From contig DBYI01000037.1 in NCBI GenBank assembly GCA_002310115.1, forward strand, positions 1 through 64,000: a DNA stretch of 64,000 nt, written 5' to 3'. This document shows positions 9,183 to 18,558 of the stretch, one piece after another. The translations under genes and the position numbers were made by a program. The notes beneath the pieces are model-generated. The model saw only the letters and a list, made by a program, of their open reading frames with translations, made no database searches and had not been told where the DNA came from. The DNA comes from Ruminococcus flavefaciens (GTDB lineage: Bacteria; Bacillota; Clostridia; Oscillospirales; Ruminococcaceae). The number at the start of each line of letters is the position of its first letter. The first letter of the stretch is position 1.

Positions 9183-9764
9183 TTACTTAATAAGGTATGC
9201 CCTGCATGGTGCTCCGTCACAGCCACCAAGTCCAAGTGGGGCTGCATTCAGAAAATAACGGCCTTCATCGACATTTTTAAGTACAATTCCTTCAAGAAGC
9301 ACGACTTCTGCCCCGAGAAGTATAAGATGTACCTCCATAGGTGCGTTTTCAGGTCCGACAGTCTGACTTTCATTGCCGAGCAGAACTCCCCCTTTTTTCA
9401 CGAATACCTTAGCTGCTTCCACTGTTACAGTTGTTTTTCCTGCAATAAGTATACGCTGTGAAGCGCCTGCCGTCGCAGCTTTTTCAAATATTGAATTAGC
9501 GTCACTTTCAGTGACATCACCACTATGATGCGCAACAAAGCAGTCTCCAACAAAAGACTCAAGCCCCACCATGTCGATAGTCTTGCCATCATTTATAAAA
9601 TGAAATGGTGCATCAACATGAGTTCCATTGTGGGCACACATTGAAAACTCAGTAAGGTTGCATATATCCCCTTTTTCAATGCTGAGATTCCGCGTCATCT
9701 GGGGACTCGGATCTCCTGGATAAACCTTACACGAAAATACTTCCTGTGAAATGTCTATAATCAT
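9183..9764 (-). CDS. Metal-dependent cyclase-family hydrolase (kynurenine formamidase-like)
   Basis: Member of the cyclase family (Pfam PF04199), which includes kynurenine formamidase KynB and isatin hydrolase. The hallmark metal-binding motif is seen as CAHNGTHVDAPFHF near residue 43-56. The length of 193 residues is near that of the family (about 205-220). No other tryptophan-degradation gene is near, so the kynurenine role is unsupported; it may open another amide or lactone. Start ATG after CAGGGGGG. Its start is only 27 bases past the stop of the CotH gene with no terminator between. Confidence 0.82.
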   Translation of the reverse strand: MIIDISQEVFSCKVYPGDPSPQMTRNLSIEKGDICNLTEFSMCAHNGTHVDAPFHFINDGKTIDMVGLESFVGDCFVAHHSGDVTESDANSIFEKAATAGASQRILIAGKTTVTVEAAKVFVKKGGVLLGNESQTVGPENAPMEVHLILLGAEVVLLEGIVLKNVDEGRYFLNAAPLGLGGCDGAPCRAYLIK

Positions 9765-9791
9765 TATTATCCCCCCTGTTACAATAATAAT

Positions 9792-12434
9792 CTATTTCAG
9801 CAGTTCTTTGCGCAGACGTACAAGATCAAATATATCAGCTGCTTTATCCGCATTCATATCTGCAAGATTGAACTGGGTTTTAGTGAAATTATCAACTCCA
9901 CAAATATATTTGGTCATAAGTAGCAGATCAGCTGCATTTACAGCTCCGTCCATGTTAATATCGCCCTGTTCATACTCAGTTTTCCTGAAAATACAAACTA
10001 GCATGGTCGCATTTTCAGCAGTAACTGTTATGGTCGTAGAATCAGAGCTTGAAGTTCCCGACCATCCTTCAAAAACATATCCTTCGGCAGGCTTTGCCGT
10101 AATAGTTACTTTTTTTCCGTCCTCAAAGGAACCAGTCCAAACATTGCCCGAAAAAGCTGTATCCTCATTATTAACAGAAAGCTCTCCCATTCCTCGCTTA
10201 GTAACGGTAATAGTTGCACTGTTCTTTGAGACTCCAAGATAATCCTGCATGTCCTCAATAGCATATTCTGCACGTCTGTTTAAGAAAGTACGCATTTTCT
10301 CTATTTCGTTATGATAGTAGCTTTTCTGTTCTGACAAATAGCTGCTGTAACCAGAACGTGGCCTGCCGCTACTCCATCGCCATGCGGTCAGAGTCATGTA
10401 GTCCATGTATCTTTCTTCCTCGTCGTTAAGTTCAGCGCTCATTTTTGAGGGTTCAAATACAGAATACGCATACGAATAGAATTTATCCGCAAACTGTTGT
10501 TTAAACTCCGGATTATCAAGCAGAGATATGAATATCGAGGTAGGCATATCCTTTTTTGCACTGTCCATTTTACGGAAGCTGTCATACTGATACCCCTCGA
10601 CTCCTCCGAAGCTCTGATAAGTAAGTCCAACGGAGTAATCAAAGTCAAAGGAACCGAATCTCCATTTTCCATCGCTGTAGGGATTGCCATATATGGCTTC
10701 ACCACTATTTTTCCACATGAGATAATTATGGTTAGGCCAGTCCCAGGTACCAAGATAAAGGCCGGCACAATAGCAGTCTATAATACTCTCCACGTCTATC
10801 CTCGAAGAAACATAGTTATAGTTATCGGCAACTGAAAGGTCATGTGCCTTGCAGAACTCATCAATCTTTTCGAGTTCCTCAAGATCATCTTCCGTTCCTT
10901 CTTCAATCTCGCCATTCTTTATCATCACTACATTTTCGGCAGGAACACCGTAATTTGACTGTATGTAGTAGTCAGAAGCTCTTTCTATAATCTCATACAT
11001 TCCCCAGAGCTCACCATCAATGAATAGCATACATCTGTCACTATCATAAGTAGCAAGTGCAGGGACGTCCCTGAGAGCAGAATGCACCACTTTTTCCCTC
11101 ATTCTGTCTACCCATGCAACAGCTCTAAGACTGAACGAATCATATCGCTTTACAGTTTTGCCGTCAACTACTGAATAGTTGTCATCTATTAGCTTGTAAT
11201 CAAGCTTTGAATCACCATATTCGCTCCTTGCATAAACATTAAAACTCTTGGTCTGACTATTCCTTGTAGAAGCTCCTTTTATGCGTATTCCCATTTTCTG
11301 TGTGAAACCACAATTCCCGTTCTTAAAATATGTAATATCTGCCTCGCGCTCCCATTCCTTTCCCTTTGAAAAGAAATTCGCAATATTATCCGTATCCCAT
11401 TCGCTTTTTCGTGAATTGTACTGCGGACTATTCTTCCAGTCGATATACTGCTGCCCCGCAACATAGATTCCCTTATCCTTATCGAAAAGGTTGACAGGAT
11501 CAGTTACTAGGGATACTACAGGAATATTTGAATAATATGCAATCTTTTCATCACTCATTACAAAGAACGTTTTTGTCGTAACGCGACTAAAAGTACCGTC
11601 AGCCGACTTTGAAACCGCTCTTACTATAGTCGCCTTGTCAAAGTTCTCGGGATTTGCGTCATATCTTTGCTTCAGCGTCACAGAATAGGGACTGTTGTCT
11701 TCATGTTGATATTTGCTGTATACATTATCATCAGTGCTCCTGTCATACATAATTATAGCACCGTTATAAAGTTTTGAAGTAGAAGAAGTTGTAGGATCCG
11801 AACCATCAAGAGTATAGTATACTGTATCAGGCGAAGTTATAAATAGCTCCTTTACATCATTAACACTATAAAAGCCAGATTCCAACGAAAAAACAGGCTC
11901 AACTGGCGCAGAGCAATTAGTTGAGCCAGGTGTCGGAGTCATTATCGAATAATTTTCACTTCCATCTGGTGAACAACCATATGTTTCGTCCTCTGCAAGG
12001 GGTGGGACATCAAGCTTTTGCACCAAATGTCCATCAGGAGCTGAAAGCACAAGTGTTTCGCCAGATTTACTGAGGCCAAACCCCGTATTCAATTCTGTAA
12101 TACCTTCTGCATTTTTATTTGCAACAATCAGCAAATGATCGCCTTCCCTTATCACAGTGCCTGATGGGAAGACATATTTCGAAGGTGTATCTGCGCTGTC
12201 AGAAAGGCCAAACCCAGTCAGATCAATGTCCGAACTGCCACCGTTAAAAAGCTCTATCCAGTCTGAGGCTCTTCCAAGAATGTCAGTGAAACAGCTTTTA
12301 TTCTGAGTACAGACCTCGTTTATGTACAGTCCATCCGTATTCTGTGCTGCAATTGCAAGATTGGTTTCACTCGGAATTGCAGTTATCAGAAGCAAAGACG
12401 AAACAAGCCCTCCTATTTTTTTAAAACATTTCAT
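9792..12434 (-). CDS. Dockerin-bearing CotH kinase-like protein with lamin-tail domain
   Basis: Predicted extracellular protein kinase of the CotH family, fixed to the cellulosome. The ATG at 12434 follows GAGAGGGG; the upstream in-frame extension has no ribosome site. Domains: signal peptide (1-30), lamin-tail domain (INEVCTQNKSCFTDILGRASDWIEL region), chitobiase C-terminal-like FN3 fold (VYYTLDGSDPT), CotH core with GIRIKGASTRNSQTKSFNVYAR, LFIDGELWGMYEIIER and the Asp pair in KWRFGSFDFDYS, a beta repeat (VFEGWSG), and a C-terminal dockerin (QGDINMDGAVNAADLLLMTKY ... DMNADKAADIFDL). CotH proteins phosphorylate spore coat proteins in Bacillus; the target here is unknown, and cellulosome subunits are an obvious candidate. 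It heads the four-gene cluster down to 7706. Confidence 0.88.
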   Translation of the reverse strand: MKCFKKIGGLVSSLLLITAIPSETNLAIAAQNTDGLYINEVCTQNKSCFTDILGRASDWIELFNGGSSDIDLTGFGLSDSADTPSKYVFPSGTVIREGDHLLIVANKNAEGITELNTGFGLSKSGETLVLSAPDGHLVQKLDVPPLAEDETYGCSPDGSENYSIMTPTPGSTNCSAPVEPVFSLESGFYSVNDVKELFITSPDTVYYTLDGSDPTTSSTSKLYNGAIIMYDRSTDDNVYSKYQHEDNSPYSVTLKQRYDANPENFDKATIVRAVSKSADGTFSRVTTKTFFVMSDEKIAYYSNIPVVSLVTDPVNLFDKDKGIYVAGQQYIDWKNSPQYNSRKSEWDTDNIANFFSKGKEWEREADITYFKNGNCGFTQKMGIRIKGASTRNSQTKSFNVYARSEYGDSKLDYKLIDDNYSVVDGKTVKRYDSFSLRAVAWVDRMREKVVHSALRDVPALATYDSDRCMLFIDGELWGMYEIIERASDYYIQSNYGVPAENVVMIKNGEIEEGTEDDLEELEKIDEFCKAHDLSVADNYNYVSSRIDVESIIDCYCAGLYLGTWDWPNHNYLMWKNSGEAIYGNPYSDGKWRFGSFDFDYSVGLTYQSFGGVEGYQYDSFRKMDSAKKDMPTSIFISLLDNPEFKQQFADKFYSYAYSVFEPSKMSAELNDEEERYMDYMTLTAWRWSSGRPRSGYSSYLSEQKSYYHNEIEKMRTFLNRRAEYAIEDMQDYLGVSKNSATITVTKRGMGELSVNNEDTAFSGNVWTGSFEDGKKVTITAKPAEGYVFEGWSGTSSSDSTTITVTAENATMLVCIFRKTEYEQGDINMDGAVNAADLLLMTKYICGVDNFTKTQFNLADMNADKAADIFDLVRLRKELLK

Positions 12435-12468
12435 AAAAATACCCCTCTCTGTATTTAATGATAAACTT

Positions 12469-12497
12469 ATTATAACGTATTTCACATTGAAATTCAA
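12469..12497 (-). promoter_or_regulatory. Sigma-A promoter of the CotH-cyclase-nitroreductase-reductase cluster
   Basis: Minus-strand TTGAAT (12497-12492), 17 bases, TATAAT (12474-12469), 35 bases ahead of the CotH start. Confidence 0.8.
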
Positions 12498-12673
12498 CGT
12501 ATTTTGTATAATTTTAACAGCTGAAAATCCAAAGGTATTTTTGTTAATGGTGTATAGTCCATTAGTTTCCTAAAGTAATAAAAGGCAACTAAAAACATAT
12601 TTTTTGTAAATAAGTATTCTATTTTACATTGACTTATTTTTAATTTTTAATAGCATTGATTTGTGATATCAAG

Positions 12674-12705
12674 AAAACGCCGCCCAATTAGATGGACGGC
12701 GTTTT
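12674..12705 (-). terminator. Terminator of the GH11-CE1 gene
   Basis: Perfect 9-bp stem AAAACGCCG / CGGCGTTTT with a partly paired loop and a flanking outer repeat (GATATCAAG / CTTTGATATA), about 95 bases past the stop codon, with a T-rich end on the minus strand. Confidence 0.75.
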
Positions 12706-12798
12706 CGCTTTGATATATTTTATCTTTATTTATAATAATTCATGTTTCTTTTGCAAATAGCTTATAAAAGCTGTTTTTATGTTTTTGTACTGTATTTA

Positions 12799-15639
12799 TT
12801 ATTTAAATGCGTATCTCATAAATGTATAAAGATGAGGCTTTACAGAATCAGCACCATGTCCGCCACCTGGAATGGACTGATAAACGTGCTCAACACCATT
12901 CCTTGTAAGGATATCACTATACTGCTTCGGGAAAGTACCAACAACAGAGTCGTTTGTACCACCTGTGATCATGAATACAGCAGGCTCAGGACCTACGTTT
13001 CTGAACTTCATCTCGCTTTCCTGCATACAGCCAGGGTGAGTCATGAACATATCAGTACCTGGTGTGATACCCGGTGCAGGACAAGCTCCGCCTACATAAC
13101 CGAAAAGGTCAGGACGCATAAGTCCAATGTAGATAGCCTCTCGTCCTCCCATTGAGAATCCGGTGATAGCTCTGTTTTCTCTGCCAGTCTTAACTGAATA
13201 ATTTGACTCAATGAATGGGATAAGACTATCGGAGATATCATAAAGGAAATTGTCATAAGCTTCACATGTCTCCTGATTGATACCGAAACCGCCACCATTG
13301 CCGTTCTTACTCGTATACTGGCTCGGAAGAACAATGATCATTTCCTCTGCCTGACCACTTGAGATAAGTCCTGCAAGAAGTTCCTGAACTCCCATGCCAC
13401 TAACCATGCTGTTTTCGTCGCCACCGATACCGTGGAGAACGTACATTACAGGGTACTGCTTACTTGCATTATAATTAGGAGGAAGAACAACGTTACAGCT
13501 CTTCTGTCCACCTGTAAACTTACAGTTATATGTTTTCTTTTCGACCTTGCACTGACCGCTCTTTTCAACGCCACCAGGTACAGAAGTAGGCATATCCTGT
13601 CTAATCTTTGCGTTCAGACCTGACTGAGCGTTTCCACCATTGCCAGGATCACTACCAACATTACTGTTGGTGTTGTTGAAACCGCCTGCCATACCGTTCC
13701 AATCAATGTTCTGCTGACCGCCCTGGTTCCAATCGAAACTCTGCTGCTGTCCGCCACCAAAATCGAAGCCGCCGTTACCGCCGCCCATGTTTCCAAAATC
13801 AAAGCCGCCGTTGCCGCCGCCCATGTTTCCGAAGTCAAAGCCGCCGTTGCCGCCCATGTTTCCAAAGTCAAAACCAGCATTGCCACCCTGATTCCAGTTA
13901 TTTACGTCAGCATTGTACCAGTTATTATTCTGCTGACCACCTTGGTTCCAGTCAAAGTTCTGCTGGCCGCCCTGGTTCCAGTCGAAATTCTGCTGGCCAC
14001 CCTGGTTCCAGTCGAAGTTCTGCTGGCCGCCCTGGTTCCAGTCGAAATTCTGCTGGCCACCTTGGTTCCAGTCAAAGTTCTGCTGGCCACCCTGGTTCCA
14101 GTTATTCTGCTGGTTCTGGTTGTTCCAGTCATTTACGCTCCAATTGTTCCAGTCGAAGCCGCCCTGATTCCAGTCATTTCCACCCTGGTTCCAATTCTGA
14201 CCGCCCTGATTCCAGTCATTTCCGCCCTGGTTCCAGTTGTTCCAATCCTGGCCACCCTGACTCCAGTTATTCTGCTGGTTCTGGTTGTTCCAGTCATTTA
14301 CGCTCCAATTGCTCCAGTCCTGACCGCCCTGGTTCCAGTCGAAATTCTGCTGGCCACCCTGGTTCCAGTCGAAGTTCTGCTGGCCGCCCATGTTGCCAAA
14401 GTCGAATCCGCCCTGATTCCAATCGTTTCCACCTTGGTTCCAGTTGTTCCAGTCCTGGCCACCCTGATTCCAGTCGTTTCCACCCTGGTTCCAGTTGTTC
14501 CAATCCTGGCCACCCTGATTCCAGTCATTTCCACCCTGGTTCCAGTTGTTCCAATCCTGGCCGCCCTGATTCCAGTCATTTCCGCCCTGGTTCCAGTTGT
14601 TCCAGTCCTGGCCGCCCATGTTGCCAAAGTCAAATCCGCCCTGATTCCAGTCGTTGCCGCCCTGGTTCCAGTTGTTCCAGTCCTGGCCGCCCATGTTACC
14701 AAAGTCGAATCCACCCTGGTTCCAGTCGTTTCCGCCCTGATTCCAGTTGTTCCAGTCCTGACCGCCCATATTACCAAAGTCGAATCCGCCTTGGTTCCAG
14801 TCGTTGCCGCCTTGGTTCCAGTCGTTGCCGCCCTGGTTCCAGTCGTTGCCGCCCTGGTTCCAGTCGTTTCCACCCTGGTTCCAATCGTTTCCGCCACCGT
14901 TACCGCTGTCAGCTGCATTAGTTGTAACTGTTACGCTCTTAACGTTTGCAGAACCGTTTGATCTGTAGCCCTCGATATTGAGAGATACTTCGTAGAGAGT
15001 ACCTGACATATCGAGACCAGCCTGTGACCATGCGTCAAAGTGCTTTGATACGTCTATTGTACCCTTCATATAGTTAGTCTGATTATTAGCTGAACCACTT
15101 GTAGTTCTTATGCTCCAGTACTGTGGGAATGTTGATGTACCGTCGAGAGAAGGCTGGTTGTAACGCATTGTCTTTGCAATCTCATAAGTATTTCCATTAA
15201 GAGTTACGTTACCCTTTCTCTCTCCATCGTTTCCGGGTGGACGCCAGTCGCCCCAACCTTCAACGATGTAATATTCCATAAGAGGGTTTCTAGTCCATCC
15301 ATATACACACATATATGAGTTTCCACGAGGTGTGTACTCAACATCGTATGTCAGGACAATGTTTCCAAAAGCCTTGTAGTTCTTCTTCTGACTGTCGAAA
15401 TTCTTGCCCATACGTGCAAGGAAGTTCTCTATATTACTCCATGAGCAGGTAAAAGAACCTGCGCCCGGATTCATAGAAGCCTGTCCCTGTCCGTTCTGAT
15501 TCCACATTTCGTAGTCATATCCGCCGATATTGCCTCTTGTCTGTTGATCAGCAGCTGAAGCAACTACAGGTATGCTTGCTGCGATCATCATTGCAGATAC
15601 AGTACCGCTGATGACCTTTCTGATTTTTTTCGATTTCAC
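12799..15639 (-). CDS. GH11 xylanase - long Asn/Gln/Trp/Gly linker - CE1 esterase, no dockerin
   Basis: Secreted two-enzyme protein: endo-1,4-beta-xylanase plus a CE1-type esterase. The GTG at 15639 is eight bases from AAGGAG, exactly as in the esterase gene at 2258; a GTG at 15648 is the alternative. Signal peptide 1-30; GH11 jelly roll about 35-240 with nucleophile Glu in EYYIVEGWG and acid/base Glu in SLNIEGYRSNGSAN; linker of about 400 residues built of GGNDWNQ, GGQDWNNWNQ and GGQQNFDWNQ units; CE1 domain to the C-terminus with GFSMGG near residue 829. R. flavefaciens XynA is known for a similar Asn/Gln/Trp linker between two xylanase domains. Unlike its relatives in this window it ends right after CE1, with no dockerin, so it should be free or held by the linker. 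Confidence 0.92.
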   Translation of the reverse strand: MKSKKIRKVISGTVSAMMIAASIPVVASAADQQTRGNIGGYDYEMWNQNGQGQASMNPGAGSFTCSWSNIENFLARMGKNFDSQKKNYKAFGNIVLTYDVEYTPRGNSYMCVYGWTRNPLMEYYIVEGWGDWRPPGNDGERKGNVTLNGNTYEIAKTMRYNQPSLDGTSTFPQYWSIRTTSGSANNQTNYMKGTIDVSKHFDAWSQAGLDMSGTLYEVSLNIEGYRSNGSANVKSVTVTTNAADSGNGGGNDWNQGGNDWNQGGNDWNQGGNDWNQGGNDWNQGGFDFGNMGGQDWNNWNQGGNDWNQGGFDFGNMGGQDWNNWNQGGNDWNQGGFDFGNMGGQDWNNWNQGGNDWNQGGQDWNNWNQGGNDWNQGGQDWNNWNQGGNDWNQGGQDWNNWNQGGNDWNQGGFDFGNMGGQQNFDWNQGGQQNFDWNQGGQDWSNWSVNDWNNQNQQNNWSQGGQDWNNWNQGGNDWNQGGQNWNQGGNDWNQGGFDWNNWSVNDWNNQNQQNNWNQGGQQNFDWNQGGQQNFDWNQGGQQNFDWNQGGQQNFDWNQGGQQNFDWNQGGQQNNNWYNADVNNWNQGGNAGFDFGNMGGNGGFDFGNMGGGNGGFDFGNMGGGNGGFDFGGGQQQSFDWNQGGQQNIDWNGMAGGFNNTNSNVGSDPGNGGNAQSGLNAKIRQDMPTSVPGGVEKSGQCKVEKKTYNCKFTGGQKSCNVVLPPNYNASKQYPVMYVLHGIGGDENSMVSGMGVQELLAGLISSGQAEEMIIVLPSQYTSKNGNGGGFGINQETCEAYDNFLYDISDSLIPFIESNYSVKTGRENRAITGFSMGGREAIYIGLMRPDLFGYVGGACPAPGITPGTDMFMTHPGCMQESEMKFRNVGPEPAVFMITGGTNDSVVGTFPKQYSDILTRNGVEHVYQSIPGGGHGADSVKPHLYTFMRYAFK
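13690..14900 (-). repeat. Tandem coding repeats of the WNQGG linker
   Basis: About 1.2 kb of direct repeats, mostly 21-, 24- or 36-base units encoding combinations of NDWNQGG, QDWNNWNQGG, FDFGNMGG and QQNFDWNQGG, with a duplicated block NNWSQ/NNWNQ near 14100 and 14275. The repeats stay in frame throughout, so length variation by slippage or recombination would keep the gene open. Confidence 0.9.
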
Positions 15640-15724
15640 TTCGATCACTCCTTCTGAGATGTTTTAGATTAAGTGATCCCTCAGAAAAATGAACGAGCTC
15701 GTATGTCTATCTGTACATAATTAT

Positions 15725-15753
15725 ATTATTTTAACGATAGGTATACAAGTCAA
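15725..15753 (-). promoter_or_regulatory. Promoter of the GH11-CE1 gene
   Basis: Minus-strand TTGACT (15753-15748), 17 bases, AATAAT (15730-15725). The conserved CCGATAGCAA element lies directly upstream of the -35 box. Confidence 0.7.
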
Positions 15754-15756
15754 ATA

Positions 15757-15789
15757 TTGCTATCGGCTCAAAAACCGGTCAATAATTGC
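15757..15789 (-). promoter_or_regulatory. Conserved upstream element of xylanase genes, copy 1
   Basis: Plus-strand reading TTGCTATCGGC, nine bases, GGTCA, four bases, TTGC. The same order and nearly the same spacing occur at 55933-55966, also just upstream of the -35 region of a GH11 gene. It may be an activator site or a trace of common ancestry of the two promoters. Confidence 0.55.
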
Positions 15790-16057
15790 GTTTCTTAATG
15801 AACTTTTCATAAAAAAATCGTCACTTCCTTACATAAATTCATATAAAAACTCGTTTTATCGCCAAAGCAGGGAAATGCAAGAATCTACTAGGATGCATAC
15901 GCTTGCGATATATATATTAAACAAGATCATATTGATTTTTTATATGCCAGTGGCTTGCATACATTTTATACAACGGAAGCAAAAAACAGCTGCACCGCAT
16001 TTTTATACGATACAGCCATTTTCAACGTTTAGTATCCTAATGAACTAAGAATACTTT

Positions 16058-18487
16058 TTATTTAATTTCACCCGGAAGAGACTTTATAATATTAAGCTTA
16101 TAAAGCTGGATGGCAAGTGCATCATTTGTTGTAACTCCGTCACCAGCGTTGCAACAATCTGCATTTGCAAGTCCCTTATCTGTAATGTGATTCTCATCAG
16201 AACCATTTACTCCATATTTATCAGGATTTGCAAGTGACTGCATGATGATAACTGCATCTGCAAGGTCGATAATACCGTCACAGTTTGCGTCACCATATAC
16301 TGTTTTTTCACCGCCGTCTGTAATTGTGGTAGTGGTTGTTGCACTTGTAGTTGTTGAAGTCGTTGTTGTTACTGCTGTTGTCGTTACAGCAGGAGATTCT
16401 CCTTGTTCGTACTCATATACTACCTGAATGCTGGAATACTGAACCTCAATTTTGTCATCTGCAGCTGCTTCGCTCTTTTCAGATGCATCCCACCACTTTT
16501 GAAGCTCTATCTTACCGTCTGCAATTGTAGCATCAAGCTCCTCAGAAACTTTATCAGCTCCCTCACCTGTGGTTTTAGTAAGTTTGCCGTCAAACTTTAC
16601 TGTTGCAGATACATTGCTTCCGAGACTAAGAGAGTAGTCCTTATATGTCCAAAATCCCTCGCCATCCTTCGATACTGCATTCATACATACTGCACAGCCT
16701 GCTGTTCCCCAGCTTGAGCCTGCACTTGATGTTACAGAGCCATTAATAACTATTTTTGAAAGATGATTTGCATCCTCAATAGGAACTACAACGAACCCCT
16801 TATCGTTTGTTAAAGACTCGATATCAGTAAATTCCTTTGTGACTGTATCCTTCTTAGTCTCGTAATATGTCTTGAGACCGTCGAAAGCGTCTGCCTTTTC
16901 TGACACTACAACCATAGCAGCTGAGAATGCAGGCAGTTCAACTTTAACTTTGTTGTCCTTTATATCTTTTACAATGTCAATGAGCTTTATCTGCTCGTCA
17001 TTGCCGAAAATAGCATATACAGCTGCAGATTTATACTCCTTTGTAGCATTTTTTATGTTAATAAAGGCATTTTCACTGCTTGTTTGATTCTTATTAGTAA
17101 CCATTACTGTAACCTTTGAATCACTCTCAGCATTTACAGCTGCGTAAGTACTAGACTTTGAAACGTCCTCTGTATTCGCAGGAACAAGTGTATCGCCAAA
17201 ACAACCGCCCTCGCCGTCATAGTTGGTATAAAGATTTATTCCTGCCATTATGAAAGGCTCGCCACCCCAAAGTGAAGCGAAATAAACGCCCTGGTCTGCA
17301 TAACATCCAAGAGCCTCTGCCTGTGCGATAGTTCCCGAAGCGTTATCTCCACCACCAAAGTTATACTCAGAGATAGCAAGCTTTGTACCGGGATAGTATG
17401 TATCTATCGATTTCTTAACAGTTGGGAGTATCGGAACATTCTCCATACACCACTGTCCAATCCAGCTATTCTCAACAAAACCATCCTCGTAAAGGGTACG
17501 GACAGACTGTAACCTATCGTCAATTCCCTTTCTTGCAGACTCTGAGTAATAATGAATATCGAGAACATCAAGAAGTCTTGTGCCGTTTTCCTCGGAAGCT
17601 TTCTTCATTTGATCAAGGTAGCAGTCAAGGTACCAGTGATAATTGTTTTCTTTCTTTACATTTTCCCACTCGTCATGTGAATCGTCATCATCAAGGTGGT
17701 CAAACGCTGTATATCCGTAAAGAGCTGGTCCGAATATCTCAGCATTTGGGTCCAGCTTCTTAACAGCTTTTGCCATTTCTATTGACTTGGTACTAAGCTC
17801 CTCAATAGTTACTGGGTCGGGGTGCATTCTGCTGTGAGTATCGTTCCAGAGAACTGGCTCGTTATCAAGACTGTAGCCCTGAATACCTGTCTCAGACTTT
17901 GAATCACCCAGCTTTTTGATGATATAATTTACATACTCGTCCATATAGACTATTCCATCTGTTAGATCAGGAGTATCAGAGAAAGGAGTGTCCTTTGTGA
18001 GAACTACCTTATTCCAACGCTTAGAGGGAGCTTTTTCCTCTTCTGATACAGGACCGTCCTTATCTGCCGCAACATAACCTGCAAGCTGAAGGGTTGTCAT
18101 CTTGTAGTCCACATTGTACTTGGCTGCATCCCTTGAGAGTACTTGTACACAATCGGCAGGATCATCGGACTCAGAAAGATTAGTATCCGAGCTGTGCTTC
18201 CAGTCGGAACCAGCATTTGAAGCATTAGTTTCCCAGTTATAGGCAGTCATACGATTTCCGCCTTGACGAACGGCTGTTGCTTTGACATCCTTGAGAGATG
18301 ATGTGTACTGATTTACACCATAAATGAGAGGTGATATCTCCTTGCGCTCGCCTTTTAGGTCGACAGTAATGTTCATGTCGTAGCCGTCTGCTGCAAGAGC
18401 AAAGTTCTTGTTTACACCGCTCAATGGCGATGTAACTGCACAGCCCGAAACAACACAGGCTGCAACGAATGCTACTGATTTCTTCAT
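16058..18487 (-). CDS. GH44 endoglucanase/xyloglucanase with C-terminal CBM-like module and dockerin
   Basis: Secreted cellulosomal endo-beta-glucanase; GH44 enzymes cut xyloglucan, CMC and mixed glucans. The ATG at 18487 follows GGAGG. Domains: signal peptide, GH44 TIM barrel (about 35-530) with acid/base Glu in YSLDNEPVLW and nucleophile Glu in ISEYNFGGG, the family beta-domain (VKVELPAFSAAMVVV), then a carbohydrate-binding-like module around the AGCAVCMNAV and WTYKDYSLSLGS stretches, plausibly the CBM76 type described next to R. flavefaciens GH44, a Thr linker and a dockerin (YGDANCDGIIDLADAVIIMQSLANP). An XRE regulator ends 71 bases upstream on the same strand and may be co-transcribed. 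The CBM family call is tentative. Confidence 0.92.
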   Translation of the reverse strand: MKKSVAFVAACVVSGCAVTSPLSGVNKNFALAADGYDMNITVDLKGERKEISPLIYGVNQYTSSLKDVKATAVRQGGNRMTAYNWETNASNAGSDWKHSSDTNLSESDDPADCVQVLSRDAAKYNVDYKMTTLQLAGYVAADKDGPVSEEEKAPSKRWNKVVLTKDTPFSDTPDLTDGIVYMDEYVNYIIKKLGDSKSETGIQGYSLDNEPVLWNDTHSRMHPDPVTIEELSTKSIEMAKAVKKLDPNAEIFGPALYGYTAFDHLDDDDSHDEWENVKKENNYHWYLDCYLDQMKKASEENGTRLLDVLDIHYYSESARKGIDDRLQSVRTLYEDGFVENSWIGQWCMENVPILPTVKKSIDTYYPGTKLAISEYNFGGGDNASGTIAQAEALGCYADQGVYFASLWGGEPFIMAGINLYTNYDGEGGCFGDTLVPANTEDVSKSSTYAAVNAESDSKVTVMVTNKNQTSSENAFINIKNATKEYKSAAVYAIFGNDEQIKLIDIVKDIKDNKVKVELPAFSAAMVVVSEKADAFDGLKTYYETKKDTVTKEFTDIESLTNDKGFVVVPIEDANHLSKIVINGSVTSSAGSSWGTAGCAVCMNAVSKDGEGFWTYKDYSLSLGSNVSATVKFDGKLTKTTGEGADKVSEELDATIADGKIELQKWWDASEKSEAAADDKIEVQYSSIQVVYEYEQGESPAVTTTAVTTTTSTTTSATTTTTITDGGEKTVYGDANCDGIIDLADAVIIMQSLANPDKYGVNGSDENHITDKGLANADCCNAGDGVTTNDALAIQLYKLNIIKSLPGEIK

Positions 18488-18558
18488 GTTTTTCTCCTCC
18501 ATTTTATTCCGCCGTAATGCCTCGACGGATATTTTAAACAGCTTTAAGCTGCTTTATT

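Larger units (their letters stand above)
12435..12798. other. Intergenic region between GH11-CE1 gene and CotH gene
   Basis: About 360 bases. Holds the CotH promoter (12469-12497) and the terminator of the upstream GH11-CE1 gene (12674-12705). Nothing else recognised. Confidence 0.6.
15640..16057. other. Intergenic region upstream of GH11-CE1 gene
   Basis: About 420 bases holding an 85-base leader, the promoter at 15725-15753 and the conserved upstream element at 15757-15789. From 15800 to 16057 only AT-rich sequence without a supported feature; I found no convincing terminator for the GH44 gene. Confidence 0.5.

Noticed and set aside
13690..14900. Regular short repeats looking like a CRISPR array
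   Set aside because: Units stay in the reading frame of a xylanase gene, have no unique spacers and no cas genes are near.
13942..14961. Long plus-strand open frame of Val/Leu/Ala repeats
   Set aside because: It is the exact reverse complement of the Asn/Gln/Trp repeat linker of the GH11-CE1 gene; the composition is forced by the repeats and there is no ribosome site.
18534..18558. Palindrome CAGCTTTAAGCTG between the XRE and GH44 genes as terminator
   Set aside because: On the minus strand it is not followed by a T run and the stem is short, so read-through into GH44 remains likely.
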